From positions 130,001 through 194,000 of the forward strand of contig JACVVK020000534.1 in NCBI GenBank assembly GCA_018292915.2: a stretch of DNA of 64,000 nt, written 5' to 3'. Origin of the DNA: Batillaria attramentaria. Taxonomy: Eukaryota; Mollusca; Gastropoda; Batillariidae. The translations under genes and the position numbers were made by a program. Of this stretch, positions 44,236 to 55,860 are shown piece after piece; the stretch's first letter is position 1, and the number at the start of each line of letters is the position of its first letter. The notes under the pieces were generated by a model that saw only the letters and a list, made by a program, of their open reading frames with translations, made no database searches and was not told where the DNA came from.

Positions 44236-44792
44236 TGGTTAATAAAGAACAAGGAACTGCACACCAACAGGAGCCACTTCAAGCCACTATTACGCAAGGC
44301 GTGGGCATTCCCCGGCCCGAGACTGCTGCAGATTGCGGTTAATAGTGGCTTGAAGTGGCTTCTAGTGATCGGAAGACTTCACATAAAATTGCGATTTTTT
44401 TTCCATGGACTTTTTAAGACTAGTGAAAGTTGTTTGGCGATAATTTTTTTTGAAGCTGGGAGGAACAGTGGTCACAGGGCCGAAGCACAACTCCTAGAAG
44501 TGCTCCGGCCATAAAAATAAATAAATAAAAAGGTACGGTCCCTGGCCATTATGTTCTCCTCAACTTCAACGGAAAACAAAAGAATTACTTGTTACTTGTT
44601 TAAACGGGGAAACGCAAGTTAAAAAAATATTTTGATGGAGAGGCTTTGTTTTGGAAGAACTCTTGCTTTAGAAACCCTCCTGACTGTATTGACAAATGTA
44701 TCCACAAGCAAAACTACAAACGCACAAAAACAGTGCACATAATCGCACACTCACCAAAGAGTACGTTATACTGTTTATGACATCTCCTTTTT

Positions 44793-44824
<32 letters not shown>

Positions 44825-44947
44825 GCTAAAAAGTGGTTCGGCCATGGCCGGAGTGACCGGTAGGGCTGCTACGGCCCTGGGTCAGTCCATGTACACGGTG
44901 ACCTTATATCATTTCTCTCTGGAGCACGAAGACCCCTGCAACCTTCT
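44236..44947. other. Spacer between duplicated blocks; poly-T
   Basis: Holds the inverted repeat, a 'ccggccat' element ending in an AAATA tail near 44532, and poly-T at 44788-44824. No gene. Confidence 0.45.
44269..44363. repeat. Inverted repeat with ~22-bp arms
   Basis: GAGCCACTTCAAGCCACTAT near the left end and its complement ATAGTGGCTTGAAGTGGCTT near the right end are separated by about 45 bp. No TSD was seen. Confidence 0.85.
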
Positions 44948-45194
44948 GGGAATGGACGGCTCCACTTCTGTCAATCAAAAGGCTCGAGCACCCAGACTTC
45001 AGCCAATCGCGTCCCGCGGCGCAGTGGGCACAACACATGGCAATGTAGAGCAAACGCTCTGCCAGACACTACGAGGGAAGCAAATGTAGAGCAAACGCTC
45101 TGCCAGACACTACGAGGGAAGCAAATGTAGTTTGATATGACCGAAACACGGAAAGAAAGCGGTAAGTCCACTGACGTCATTTGAGGAAAAAGAC
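44948..45194 (+). repeat. Near-identical ~250-bp duplication, copy 2
   Basis: Partner of 43983-44235, including the internal 41-bp tandem pair. Confidence 0.95.
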
Positions 45195-45214
45195 CATTAC
45201 GTCAGTCTCTTTCA

Positions 45215-45397
45215 GGGGAAGCCGGGGTGGCCGAATGGTAGAGCGTTGGACTCTCAATGCTCGGGTCGTGAGTTCGAATCCCGCCGGCTGGGGCCAAATA
45301 TTTGTCCTGACCCTTTTTCTCGTTGCCCCGTCTTTGATATCACCCTCATGTGGTGGAAAAGGACGTTAAACTCCCAAACACCCACCCACCCACCCAA
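45215..45397 (+). mobile_element. SINE family A, full length (copy A8)
   Basis: Plus-strand copy flanked by TCTCTTTCA (45206-45214 and 45398-45406). B box 'gagttcgaatcccgcc', tail (CCCA)n. Confidence 0.95.
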
Positions 45398-45406
45398 TCT
45401 CTTTCA

Positions 45407-45994
45407 TCTTGAAATCACCCGTTTTTTTCCCCCATAAAATGACGTCATGGACGTACTGTGTTTTGCCAATACACGGCAGAGTAAAGGGGCAGGGCTTTGG
45501 CTTGCCGAGTGGAGCCGTCTATTTGGTTAGACCTGATAATCGTGACTGTGATCACGCAATTTCGGCAACGGCGTTGTGCAGCCAACGCTTCTCTTGAATC
45601 GTTAAGATCTGCTCCCTGCATGGTTTAGCAGACCGCAAAACCTGGAGGGACAAAGGTCGTCCCACGTGGTTCGTCATTCTGTCCAATCAGAGGGCGTGCT
45701 GCTTCAAATGCTGCTGGAAGTTAAAAAAAAAAAAATCAAACATGACCTAGTTTAGAGATGAAAGTGTTCATTGGGAACACGTCCCGGTATAACGAAATGC
45801 TGCGACTAAGGCTGACCATCACCACGGCTTTCAACTCAAGGTTTATTTGGATGATATTGGAGCTGACCAGACTGCGCGCGGCTTCACTGCCTGTATATTT
45901 TGGGAACTATTAACACTGAACATAGACAGCAGACGAGGCATGAAGTACAGGCGTAAGGACACATATTGACCATGGGGTCATGTGCACTGTTTAT
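45407..45994. other. No recognisable feature
   Basis: Mixed sequence with a poly-A run near 45724. No exon or repeat family was identified. Confidence 0.4.
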
Positions 45995-46413
45995 GTGAAG
46001 AACCCTGTTTGGCAAGTGTGCTAGTATGTAGTGATTTTTGTCATGAAAAAGAGCGATTTCCATGATTTTTGTACTTTGTAGGGCAAGGTGCGTGCCAGGG
46101 GATTGCAAGAGAAGACAAGGTGCCAGTGAAGCTGGGATTTTATTTTTTTTGCGCACAGGTCCGGTACGGGTGACGTGAATGGATTTGAGTGAAGTGGCTG
46201 GCACAAACAGAAAGTAGACTTGCATTACTCCAGTGAGGCCGAAAGGAGAAATTCAATTTTTTGAAAACTTGTGTCAGGTGCGTGCCCTTGAATGGTCTGT
46301 GCATGGTAATTTTTTTTCAGACTGAAGCATTTTTAGGGATGACTATGATGCCTGAGGCTAATATGGAATCTACAGGCATTTTGCGACCTCGCGCATTTCT
46401 ATTCTTTGGCCAC
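45995..46413 (+). repeat. Dispersed repeat family H, copy 1
   Basis: Colinear over ~400 bp with 51690-52092, sharing 'gtagtgatttttgtc', 'gggcaaggtgc', 'gcattactccag', 'gcatttttagggatgactat' and 'gatgcctga'. No terminal repeats or ORF. Confidence 0.8.
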
Positions 46414-46555
46414 AATTACACGCGTTCGGCAACTTCGGGTTTTACCTGAAGAAACTGTGAGGAATTTAGAAGTGAACAACAAAGCCAGCGCAACGTGGAC
46501 ATGAAAATCTCAGCTGTTGATGTAATCTGGTGAAAGTACAATCTCTCGAAGTCCT

Positions 46556-46589
<34 letters not shown>

Positions 46590-46619
46590 CCCGTCTTTGT
46601 CCCTGTCTTCTTTCTGTAT

Positions 46620-46891
46620 CATCATCATCATCCTCATCACCATCATCATCATCTTTTACAAGTTCCTAGTCATTAAACGTCCCCACTACCTCATTCGTAG
46701 ACGTTGTCATTATATATCCGAATCCTTGTGTAACAATTTCATCATCACAATCACAGTCATTATCATCACTATCATCACCGTCATCACCATCATCAAAGTC
46801 GTCATCGTCATTATCGTCGTCATCATCATCATCATCATCATCATCTTCGTCGTCGTCATGACCACCACCACCACCACCACCACCACCACCA
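46620..46891. repeat. (ATC)n and (ACC)n trinucleotide region
   Basis: Interrupted CAT repeats in two blocks and a pure ACC run at about 46861-46891. 'acaagttcctagt' recurs after each block (46659, 46898). Confidence 0.95.
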
Positions 46892-46899
46892 CTTCTTAC

Positions 46900-47355
46900 A
46901 AGTTCCTAGTTATCGAATGACATCAGCCATAGTCATCCTAATTATTATGTGCGTGACGCCTCTCAAGACGCGAATCGAATGTCCTCCAAACTGGGTTTCC
47001 GTGCGCCTGCCTCCGGTTGCGCCATGATCAAAGCATAAATGTACAGCAAGATAACAGTCACAAGATAACAGCTTCATTTTCCTCCCGCTACTCCCCTCTG
47101 CACTCCAGCAGCATCCAGTGCCACTTACACAGGCGGCGGACGGGAAGGCATCTCTCGGGCAAATCGGATGTCGTATCTAGGAGGACTGGGTTAATATGAT
47201 AGTCTCGACAGCACCCGGGGATTTCACGAGACAGTTTGTCCTTTCAGCTTCCGCTTGACTGCTTTTTTTTCCCTTTTTTTAGTGCGGATTGTTAAGAAAC
47301 TGGACTGAGCTAGAAACAGGCGGATCCTAGTGAACTGTGGGGTTGTTTAAAATGC

Positions 47356-47356
<1 letters not shown>
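46900..47356. other. No recognisable feature
   Basis: Apparently unique sequence leading into a CG/GT microsatellite. Confidence 0.4.
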
Positions 47357-47511
<155 letters not shown>

Positions 47512-47593
47512 ACGCTGTTTATTTCATCGTCATAGACACTGTAATCTTTTGTAAAATACAAAAACAAAAACAAATAAACAAACAGACAACCCA

Positions 47594-47628
<35 letters not shown>

Positions 47629-47680
47629 CTGTCCCCAATTCTATTCACACATAATGACAGTGGTGATACTGCATCATACC

Positions 47681-47944
47681 ATGGCGGCGTTTGGCCAGCT
47701 GAGGCGTTTAGCTTGGATTTGCACCGTCATCTTAAACAATTCTGTACTGAGCAACGGTCTTTTTCGTGCCGACTGTAAGCGAAACGCACACGCCGTTTGG
47801 TTCATAACACTCATGAGTTTCATCGCAAGGAACGCTCATTCATTCAAAGTCACGACGCTGTCACTTTCTTTGAGTAATTTGTCCATTTTGGGGCCAACTA
47901 TCGGTAGTTTGGCTCGAACCTCTCTGTTACTAAACGCCGCCATC
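47681..47944. repeat. 264-bp segment bounded by a 12-bp inverted repeat
   Basis: ATGGCGGCGTTT at the left and AAACGCCGCCAT at the right. It could be a small foldback element. No flanking duplication was found, and the short frames inside are unsupported. Confidence 0.4.
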
Positions 47945-48395
47945 TTGTGACCCAGAATCACCACTGTGATGATACTGGACCCGCTTTTGCTGATCGCGAG
48001 AAAGTGACAACAAGCTTGAGTGCAACTGACCTTTCGATGTAATGCTGTAATTTAAACGCAACTAAGGATTTTATTGAACCAACAAGATATGCAATAGGTC
48101 GAGAGACAGTGTTGCCTGCGGTAATCTTGACAACAATTCTTACCACAGTGATCGAAACGCGGAAAAGTAAGACAAAACCGAAGACCAGACGAGTCTTCAG
48201 CCCCAGGAGAGTTCTCCGTCCAGACTACCCAGTTTGAGACGACATTAAAGTTGGTCAGGTTGCTGGAAATCCGACCAAAACTGAAACCCATTGATTTCTG
48301 TCTGAAGATTGTGAATCCGTGACCTTAAAGGGCCACAGCTAAAGTTTTCGAATCTCACAGATCGACTTGGGCCGTTGAGGATGATAAAGCAGATA
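47945..48395. other. No recognisable feature
   Basis: No repeat family or exon was identified between the inverted-repeat segment and family K. Confidence 0.4.
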
Positions 48396-48930
48396 CCAAT
48401 GAACTCAATTCCTACCAAGTACGTTTGAGGTTGTGCAACTGTGGTCTCACTAAAAGATAATGATTAATTCGGATCATTCGGGCCGATCTTCGGGGGTTCT
48501 CTCCGGGTACTCCGGCTTCCTCCCCCTCTGCTTTGGAAATGTTCAGCCCACCAAATCTGAAAATAAATGCAATTCTAAATTACGAAACTTATATAGCTGA
48601 GCTGACCCTTCGCACCACGTGATTGTAATGTGTTTATGTCCAGTGTGTGAGAGATTGCGTGTGATTCACGTGCGCGTGCGTGTTGGGTTCAATTCGCGGC
48701 GCTTTGAGCCGATTCATGAAGTTGGGTAAAGCGCCTATACAATACTCACTATTATTATTATTCTTTAAATTTGGCTTAGTGGGAGTGTTGCACTTTGACT
48801 ATACTCGTGTTTGCTGCAATAAGAACAGTAAATCTGGCCTATTTTTCGCGGCATACAGGGCCAAAACCAAAAAAAGAGTCAAAAACGTGGGATATTCGCG
48901 CGCGGTACGAAATGTGTTAAGGCGTGTACA
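48396..48930 (+). repeat. Dispersed repeat family K, copy 2
   Basis: Same landmarks as 31781-32960. It carries SINE C7 inside, but retains an uninterrupted site ('catacagggccaaaa', near 48852) where copy 1 holds MITE E1. Confidence 0.7.
48470..48763 (+). mobile_element. SINE family C, 5'-truncated (copy C7)
   Basis: From 'cattcgggccgatcttcggg' to the ATT tail, nested in family K copy 2. Confidence 0.87.
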
Positions 48931-49140
48931 AACTTTAACTCTGTCTGTGCTAAACACATCATTTGGGACCCTCACGTTCACAACGCTTGGTTGCAGAGCC
49001 TGATTTCTGAGATCGCCACCTTTCTATTTTTATTCTCAGCCATGACATCACAAAGTGCGGAACTAAATTAAATATAGAGCCGATAAAACGGCTTTCTACG
49101 AATCAAAGGGAAGCAATCATCTGTAAGTATGCTACTGGGA

Positions 49141-49311
49141 GGGTGGGTGGGTGTTTGGGAGTTTAACGTCCTTTTCCACCACATATGGCTGATATCAAAG
49201 ACGGGGCAACGATGAAAAGGCCAGCGCAAATATTTGGCCCCGCCGGATTCGAACTCATGACTCGAGCATTGGAAGTCCAACGTTCTACCATTCGGCCACC
49301 CCGGCTCCCCT
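49141..49311 (-). mobile_element. SINE family A, full length (copy A9)
   Basis: Perfect 14-bp target duplication GTATGCTACTGGGA at 49127-49140 and 49312-49325. Tail at the left, tRNA head at the right on plus. Confidence 0.96.
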
Positions 49312-49394
49312 GTATGCTACTGGGAAAAACAACAAACCTCAGCATAGAGAGAGTTAAGCCTTTTATGGGCGGCGGTTGCTAAGAAACGAGCTGA

Positions 49395-49570
49395 GGGTGG
49401 GTGGGTGGGTGTTTGGGGGTTTAACGTCCTTTTCCACCACATAGGGTGATATCAAAGACGGGGCAACGATGAAAAAGCCAGCACAAATATTTGGCCCCAG
49501 CCGGGATCGAACTCACGACCCGAGCATTAGAAGTCCAACGCTCTACCATTCGACCACCCCGGTTCCCAAG
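49395..49570 (-). mobile_element. SINE family A, full length (copy A10)
   Basis: Flanked by AAGAAACGAGCTGA (49381-49394) and AAGAAAGGAGCTGA (49571-49584), 13 of 14 matching. It lies 84 bp from A9. Confidence 0.94.
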
Positions 49571-50152
49571 AAGAAAGGAGCTGAAAGACAGGTCTGCTGC
49601 TCAGTCACACAACGGGGTATGTCTAGCTGATACACTGGTTGTTTGTGGGTAACATACAAAAGGGCTATCGATTGTTCTGAGGCAACACATCCCTGTCCTG
49701 TGACATCCAAAGTCCATACAAAACAAAACAAACACAAGATCCTGGAAGACATCCGTTCCGTTATCACTAGGACAGTCTTTGAGGAGTTCAATGACGCAGT
49801 GGTTACAGCGTTTGAGCAGCTCGGTGACGCAGTGGTTGCAGCGTTTAAGGAACCAGCTGACACAGTGGTTACACTTACAGCGTTTGAGCAGCTCGGTGAC
49901 GCAGTGGTCGCAGCGTCTAAGGAGCCAGCTGACGCAGTGGTTACAGCGTTAGAGCAGCTCGGTGACGCAGTGGCTGCAGCGTCTGAGGAGCCAGCTGACG
50001 CAGTGGTTACAGCGTTTGAGCAGCTCGGTGACGCAGTGGTTGCAGTGTCTGAGGAGCCAGCTGACGCAGTGGTTACAGCGTTTGAGCAGCTTGGTGACGC
50101 AGTGGTTGCAGCGTCTAAGGAGCCAGCTGACGCAGTGGTTACAGCGTTTAAA

Positions 50153-50302
50153 GTTTTTTGTTTTTGTTTTTGTTTTGTGTTTGCTGCCCCAACTCTTTTG
50201 CCAGCTCCAGTGGTGTTCCTCCCAGGTCCTGGGCGGAATCTACGGAGGGCTCGAAAGCTGGGGCAATTTTTATTATGCTTGATGATGGAGATGAGGATGA
50301 TG
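50153..50302 (-). mobile_element. Family D 3' fragment (copy D3)
   Basis: Matches 26393-26540 ('gctgcc', 'aactctttt', 'ggaatctacggagggctcg', 'gatgatggagatgaggatg'). The tRNA head is absent. Inserted in the 33-bp array. Confidence 0.82.
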
Positions 50303-50440
50303 TTAAGAGCCCCCTGACGCAATGCTTGCAGCGTTTAAGGGTTCAATGACGCAGACGTTACAGCCGGCGTCTGAGGAGCTCACTGATGGGAGTGGTTACC
50401 AGCTCCTGAGGGTCTCAATGATGTTGTGTCACAGCATCAG

Positions 50441-50695
50441 GGCCCGCATGTAAAAGTCGGGGTTAGGGAGTTTAGCCCCGGGTTAGAGTCTAACCTCGAA
50501 CTAAACTAACTCTAGGGTTACATTTTGTTTGTTTGTTGTTTTCCAGCAAGGTGCCTATGCCGTTATAGATGAACTTTTGTCTTTCTTTCTTCGCTTTTTT
50601 ATAAAATTTAATTTTGTTTTGGGGTTTCTTTTGTCCAAGTCTGGGTTAGACCCGTAGCCGTGGGTTAAATTAACCTCGAGTTTTACATACGGGCC
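50441..50695. mobile_element. MITE family E (copy E2)
   Basis: Ends GGCCCGCATGTAAAA and, complemented, GGCCCGTATGTAAAA. Flanks are CAG (50438-50440) and CTG (50696-50698). The minisatellite consensus has a single CTG at this site. Confidence 0.88.
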
Positions 50696-50770
50696 CTGAA
50701 GAGCTCACTGACGCAGTGGTTAGAACGAGTGAGGAACTGAATGACGCAGTGGTTACCAGTGTCTGTTCGA

Positions 50771-51499
50771 ACCCCTTTTGACACTGAGATCGACAGTTGC
50801 ACACTCTAAGCAAAGCCGCTTTAAGACACGGGAAAAAGTAGGAGGCAGGATTTAGCTAGGAATCAATGTCTTCTCGTCTGTGATTATTACGAAGGCCTTC
50901 CAGCTCTCATAAGTCAACTCAAGTAGACGGCCTCATCCGTCTGCGTCAATGCGGGCCGTCCTTCAGGGATGTCATTTCGATTTTTGATTTCGCACTGGAT
51001 TTGACGTCTAGAGATTTGGTAACTTGATTTTTTTGGGGGGCCGTGCAGCAGACGACGAGGGTTTTGCTCGCATTAAGGAAAAACTTCGCGAAGCTCTGTC
51101 CTGATTCTATGTCAATGATTCAGACAAAAAAAGAAGCTCAATTTCACACCAGGCATGGATAATTAAACTAAAAAGAGAAGAAACGTCAATGGGGAAAAAA
51201 AGCGACTTCAATTATTCGTGCCATTTTTTGTTTTGTTTTGTTTTTGTTTGGAAGTATAGTCCTAAAATCAAGACAGAACTTCACGATTTTTTTTAACCTA
51301 ACAGGAGCAAAAACGAAAAACTGTCAATGGGAACAGGCTGCTAACACGTACACCAATACTTGACAGTGGTAAACTAGACCTCTTTCAGGAAAATGGAAAC
51401 AACCCTAGAGCTATTACATTTCCTCCTTAAACAAAAGCGCCTCTCACCTACATTTTTCATTTTGGGGAGAGGGTGGGAGAGTGAGTGAGTGAGTGAGTG
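50771..51499. other. No recognisable gene
   Basis: AT-rich sequence with poly-T/A runs and a (GAGT)n stretch near 51480-51500. Confidence 0.4.
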
Positions 51500-51660
51500 A
51501 GTTTTTAAAGCCGCACAAGCACCAAAAGGGGGGGGGGGGGGCAGGAAGCCTCGGAGAGGAACCCCCCGATGAGCAGCGCAGGATCCAGGAAAATCGGTAT
51601 TAGATACACCACATACTGAAATTCGACCTGAGATCGAACCCACGTTTTACAGGCGTATAA
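51500..51660 (-). mobile_element. SINE family G-related fragment
   Basis: Shares 'accccccgatgagcag', 'gatccaggaaaatcggtatt' and 'gaacccacgtttt' with 20990-21313. Bounded on the left by a G13-type run at 51528-51541. Confidence 0.65.
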
Positions 51661-51689
51661 GGGCACAAATTGAGCGTGGGGGGCAAATT

Positions 51690-52092
51690 TGGTGTTTGTT
51701 CGAAGTACCCTGCTTAGCACAGTGTGCTAGTTCGTAGTGATTTTTGTCGTCACGAAAAAGCGTGATTTTCGTGATTTTTGTATTTGATAGGGCAAGGTGC
51801 ATGCCAGGTGGTAACGATGAAGCTGGGACTTTTTGCGCACAAGAGAGGCATAGGTGACTGGAGTGGATTTGGGTGAAGTGGATTTCTGGCTTAAACTGAA
51901 AGTAGACTAGCATTACTCCAGCTAGGTCTGAGCGGAAAGGAGACATTAATTTTTTTTTTTAAACTCCTGTTAGGTGCGTGCCAATGAATTGTCTGTGCAT
52001 GATAATTGTAGATTGAAGCATTTTTAGGGATGACTATGATGCCTGAGACTAATACGAAACTTTGAAGCTTCGTGCATTTGTGTTCTTTGACT
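51690..52092 (+). repeat. Dispersed repeat family H, copy 2
   Basis: Partner of 45995-46413 over its full length. Confidence 0.8.
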
Positions 52093-53421
52093 TGCAGGCC
52101 GTTCCTGGCATTGTGGGATCCAGTCTATGATGGATCACCGTGTAACGGACACGCAGGTAATCAGCGCCTGAAAAATCGAGCACCTTCGGAAACCGGTTGA
52201 ATACGACCTGCCATTACCCGCAAAATGAACAAGGAAACCCTTTTGGGCCAGCCTGCTATGGCGCCGAATAACAGGCGTCTTTCTGGGGAGCCGACTGCAA
52301 AATTGCGATGGATTGCGTCTTCCATTACCGTGTGACTGATTAACCATCTGAATAGGTTTGCCAGCCTGGCCATTGGAAGAACAATCACAGAAACCTTTGG
52401 CCAGGCCTTGGAGAGAGTTTCTTTAAGCCCCAGTGCTTTTCTCCATGCACTGGAGACCAGTGATGACCATCATATAAAAATGATGCTCAGGTGGTGTAGT
52501 TCGCCCGCTAGGGGGTGCAAATGTATCCTAGACACACACAGGAGGAGCAAATGTACTCCAGATCTCCGCTCAGCGGGGCGATTGTATCCCGCCCTCCAGT
52601 CCCGTCAGCTCTCGCGATATTTCTGCGTTATTTTCATCGAAAGGCTCGTTTCCGGAAAAACAGTTACAAATTACAACAGATATTACACACGGACATAATT
52701 GTCGCCATCTGATGGCTGGAGGCTGCGAGAAATCTACCATCAAGCATTTAACCACATGTTTAGTTGACGAAAACAATTTTAGTTTTCACAAGCTTTTCGT
52801 CCGGCAGAAGCAAAAGTCCAGGGCTCTGTGTGCAAACGCCAAGCATTTAATGATGGCTAAGGTCCTTTTCTCCAGAGTACGGCAGAAATCTCTGGAAGGA
52901 TACAGAAAACACGGCCCAGTGATCTTATTTCCCAGCCAAACCTCTCGACGACCGCAACACAGCAGTAACCCGATCGACGGTTTACCGGGCAGAAAAGAAG
53001 GAAGAAAAATTGTTTTCGAGAGTCGTAGAGCGCCGTAAACGCGGCCGGGTGGGCTTCCCTCCCCTTGCAAGAACTTGTCTCCCGTTTCCCTGTGACTGAT
53101 GAGTCGGCTAGATGGCTTGTCATGCCCCCCAACGGCACTGCGGCCGCCAGAGTTAATTTGAGTCGCTAATTCGTCTGTTTACGGCCGCCTTCAGGGCTGT
53201 CCGGCCCTCCTCAATACGAGCCTGTATGTTTTTTCTTCTTCCTCTTGCACGTCATGTTGGCGCCGAGGAAGACGAGGCCAAGATCCCGACAATTCTTGAC
53301 ACTGGCAAAATGCAAATGCTGTGAAGGCCACTGATACGAATTTCAAGGAAAATGCTGTTGTATATTCCTGTTAAACATTACGCTTCGCGTGACACCCAAG
53401 AAATACTTTAACCCCCCCCCC

Positions 53422-53436
<15 letters not shown>
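52093..53436. other. No supportable gene
   Basis: GC-moderate sequence with open frames on both strands (plus 52712-53038, minus 52135-52347). No recognisable domain or convincing splice-bounded exon. Confidence 0.4.
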
Positions 53437-53764
<328 letters not shown>

Positions 53765-53767
<3 letters not shown>

Positions 53768-54620
53768 TCCAGCAGCCAAAGACTCATGCGTAGGGTAAAT
53801 TTAAACAAATTCCAATATTCCACTTTTGTGGAATGCCGTAGCAGCGACCACCTACCCCCTCATTCCTCTGTCGACTGCTAGCTCTTGTGTCAGCCGCGCA
53901 CGAATACAAACAGTCCACAAGCCAGGCTCATCTTTCACGGGTTTCACTATTACCTTGCATGAAACTTATTTACTAAACCAACAAACAGCCCCAGATTGCC
54001 CTTGTTTTTACTCTGCACGCAAATTTGAAAGAGGCAAAAATTCAAATTTGATATTTAGCGGAATTCTTACTACATGCCCCGAAAGCTTTAACTATTGTGT
54101 GACCTGTAAAAGTGAGGGGCAGTCTGATATATGTAGATGTGCGTAGAGGGAAGGTGACAGAACAGAACTGAACCAGTGAACGCAGCTGAAACAGCGTGTA
54201 ATATACTGCGACAATTTAAGACCGACAGGGTTGGGCCAAGTGGTTGATCTGTCCGCTACGGGTCCTAAGATGCCGGTGGGCAGGAATTTGAACGCTTTTT
54301 CCCTCGCCAAGTCGAGTCAAACACAAGCGCAGACTCGTTTACCGTGCCTTTCTCGCCTTAGTGTACATACGCACCCACAATGTTAAATCCCACTACATGC
54401 GGGAGGGCGGGGCAGCGGTATGGAAAACAGTCACACAGCGTGCATGCAGGAAGAAGAAGAAGGAAGAGAGAAGGGGGGGGGGGAGGCGTGGGGGATGGGG
54501 AAGGGGGGGATGGGGTGGTGGTGGTGGTGGTGGTGGTGGTGGGGGGGGGGGGTCCGCTGCAAAGTGGTGACGCACTGCCCTCGAGTGAGGATGGGACCCA
54601 AATTTCCTTTCCCATGTTAA
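53765..54620. other. No supportable gene; degenerate tRNA-like stretch
   Basis: 'gggccaagtggttgatctgt' near 54233 resembles a tRNA A box, as in a decayed SINE. G-rich (GGT)n and poly-G lie at 54470-54552. Confidence 0.4.
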
Positions 54621-54623
54621 ATG

Positions 54624-54851
54624 GGATTATATCTGTATTCCTTGCTTCAGCTTTACACTCCCTCTAGACAGCTTCACTCTGACGCTGACACTCGGAAACT
54701 CCGTATCCCTCATGTCAGAACAAAGACCTTTGGTCAGCGTAGTTTGTCATACCAGGATCCGATTTTCTGGAATGATCTCCCGGCACCAATCAGATATGCA
54801 GACACAAAACGATCCTTCAAGCAAAACCTGAAAGCCACTTCTTCACTGCCC
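54624..54851 (+). pseudogene. Non-LTR retrotransposon (LINE) ORF2 C-terminal fragment
   Basis: Encodes YTPSRQLHSDADTRKLRIPH, RTKTFGQRSLSYQDPIFWND and IRYADTKRSFKQNLKA. This is the conserved tail of LINE reverse-transcriptase proteins. Short 5'-truncated copy; the open frame starts inside the element. Confidence 0.85.
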
Positions 54852-55489
54852 TGAACCAACAGCTGTTGCCGCATCATCATCTTGCTGGTCGTGTGTGTGT
54901 GTGTGTAGAAGCCGGGGGCAGCGGGGGCCGTGTATGACGCTGCACATCATGTGTTTGTAGTTAAATGTACATGTAGAGGCATATTGCGTGTGTTTTGTTC
55001 TGCCTTTGTTCAGTTTTGTACTTAACAGACACACCGAGCACAACGGCTGTGACGTGGCGCATGTGTGTTTCGCGCGCTGTGCCCAGTTAAGAGCAGGCTT
55101 TAGAATCACACTTCAGCCCCAGAGGGACGGCACTGCTAAAACTGATCGATGAGAGTCTCTGATCTCATAAAACAATGCATCCGTCAAACGTTGCATGAAG
55201 ATATCATACGGACACTTTGCTTGTTTTGCACAGACGACTTATAGAAAACGAAAACCGAATCAAATCTGATTTGATTTAAAACGGGCTAATTCCATCTTTG
55301 CTAAGCCAACTTAAGTTTTGGAGCAGTGTTGCACGTGAGTGCGCCTGTACGCTCGAAATACCAAAATCCGCGTCACGTGTACCCTTCTACTGGTTCAGTG
55401 CCGGCCTTTGAGATGCTGTCACTGTGCAGGCCTGTAAATGGTACAGTGTCGGACAGAGGGTAGCACAATATGTGAGTGTAGATATCATA
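54852..55489. other. No recognisable feature
   Basis: Includes a short GT run at 54894-54907. 'cccagttaagagc' (55081) resembles a word in the 62.6-63.0 kb MITE. Confidence 0.4.
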
Positions 55490-55665
55490 AAAACTGGACC
55501 TGTAAAATATTCATTCATAATCCAGCTCATGCCTTTTTCAGACTTTTCCTGTAAGCCGCCCCCCCCCTCCTCCCCCCCCCCCCTCACTGCCTGCAAACCC
55601 CAGCTTCTGACCCCAAATCCTAAATTCCCAAGCTTCTTTTGTCAGAGTTCACCTGCAATACAAAA
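55490..55665 (+). repeat. Dispersed repeat family J, copy 2
   Basis: Partner of 40-225, again with a C-rich core. Confidence 0.6.
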
Positions 55666-55724
55666 CTTGAACAGATCATTAGGATCTGTGAGCCTGCAAG
55701 TCCTAAAAACTGGGCCTTTCATTT

Positions 55725-55860
55725 AATAATAATAATAATAATAATAATTTTTAAAAATGGTATTCGTAGGGCGCATTTCTTTAACTAAAACTCAGTGCGC
55801 CAATCACTCACCGACACTCACGCACATTTTACAAACGGTGGACAGACATACACTGGTGAA
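55725..55860. repeat. (TAA)n-tailed retroelement end, degenerate
   Basis: (AAT)n followed by 'gtagggcgcatttcttt' and 'cagtgcgcc' resembles fragments at 19060-19150 and 23401-23470 that share an AAT run next to 'gggcgc'. Family unassigned. Confidence 0.45.

Larger units (their letters stand above)
49781..50770 (+). repeat. 33/66-bp minisatellite with open frame, interrupted twice
   Basis: Alternating 33-bp units 'gacgcagtggttacagcgtt' and 'gacgcagtggttgcagcgtc' form a 66-bp dimer. In one plus frame they read DAVVTAFEQLG and DAVVAASKEPA, an 11-residue repeat. The array resumes after a family D fragment (50153-50302) and after MITE E2. No ATG start and no splice context, so coding is doubtful. 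Confidence 0.9.

Noticed and set aside
42864..45397. tRNA-like A and B boxes suggesting real tRNA genes
   Set aside because: No clover-leaf acceptor pairing and each is followed by the same SINE body and tail; they are SINE heads.
47654..47950. 98-codon frame starting near ATGGCGGCG
   Set aside because: Start motif is one arm of an inverted repeat; no splice signals or homology recognised.
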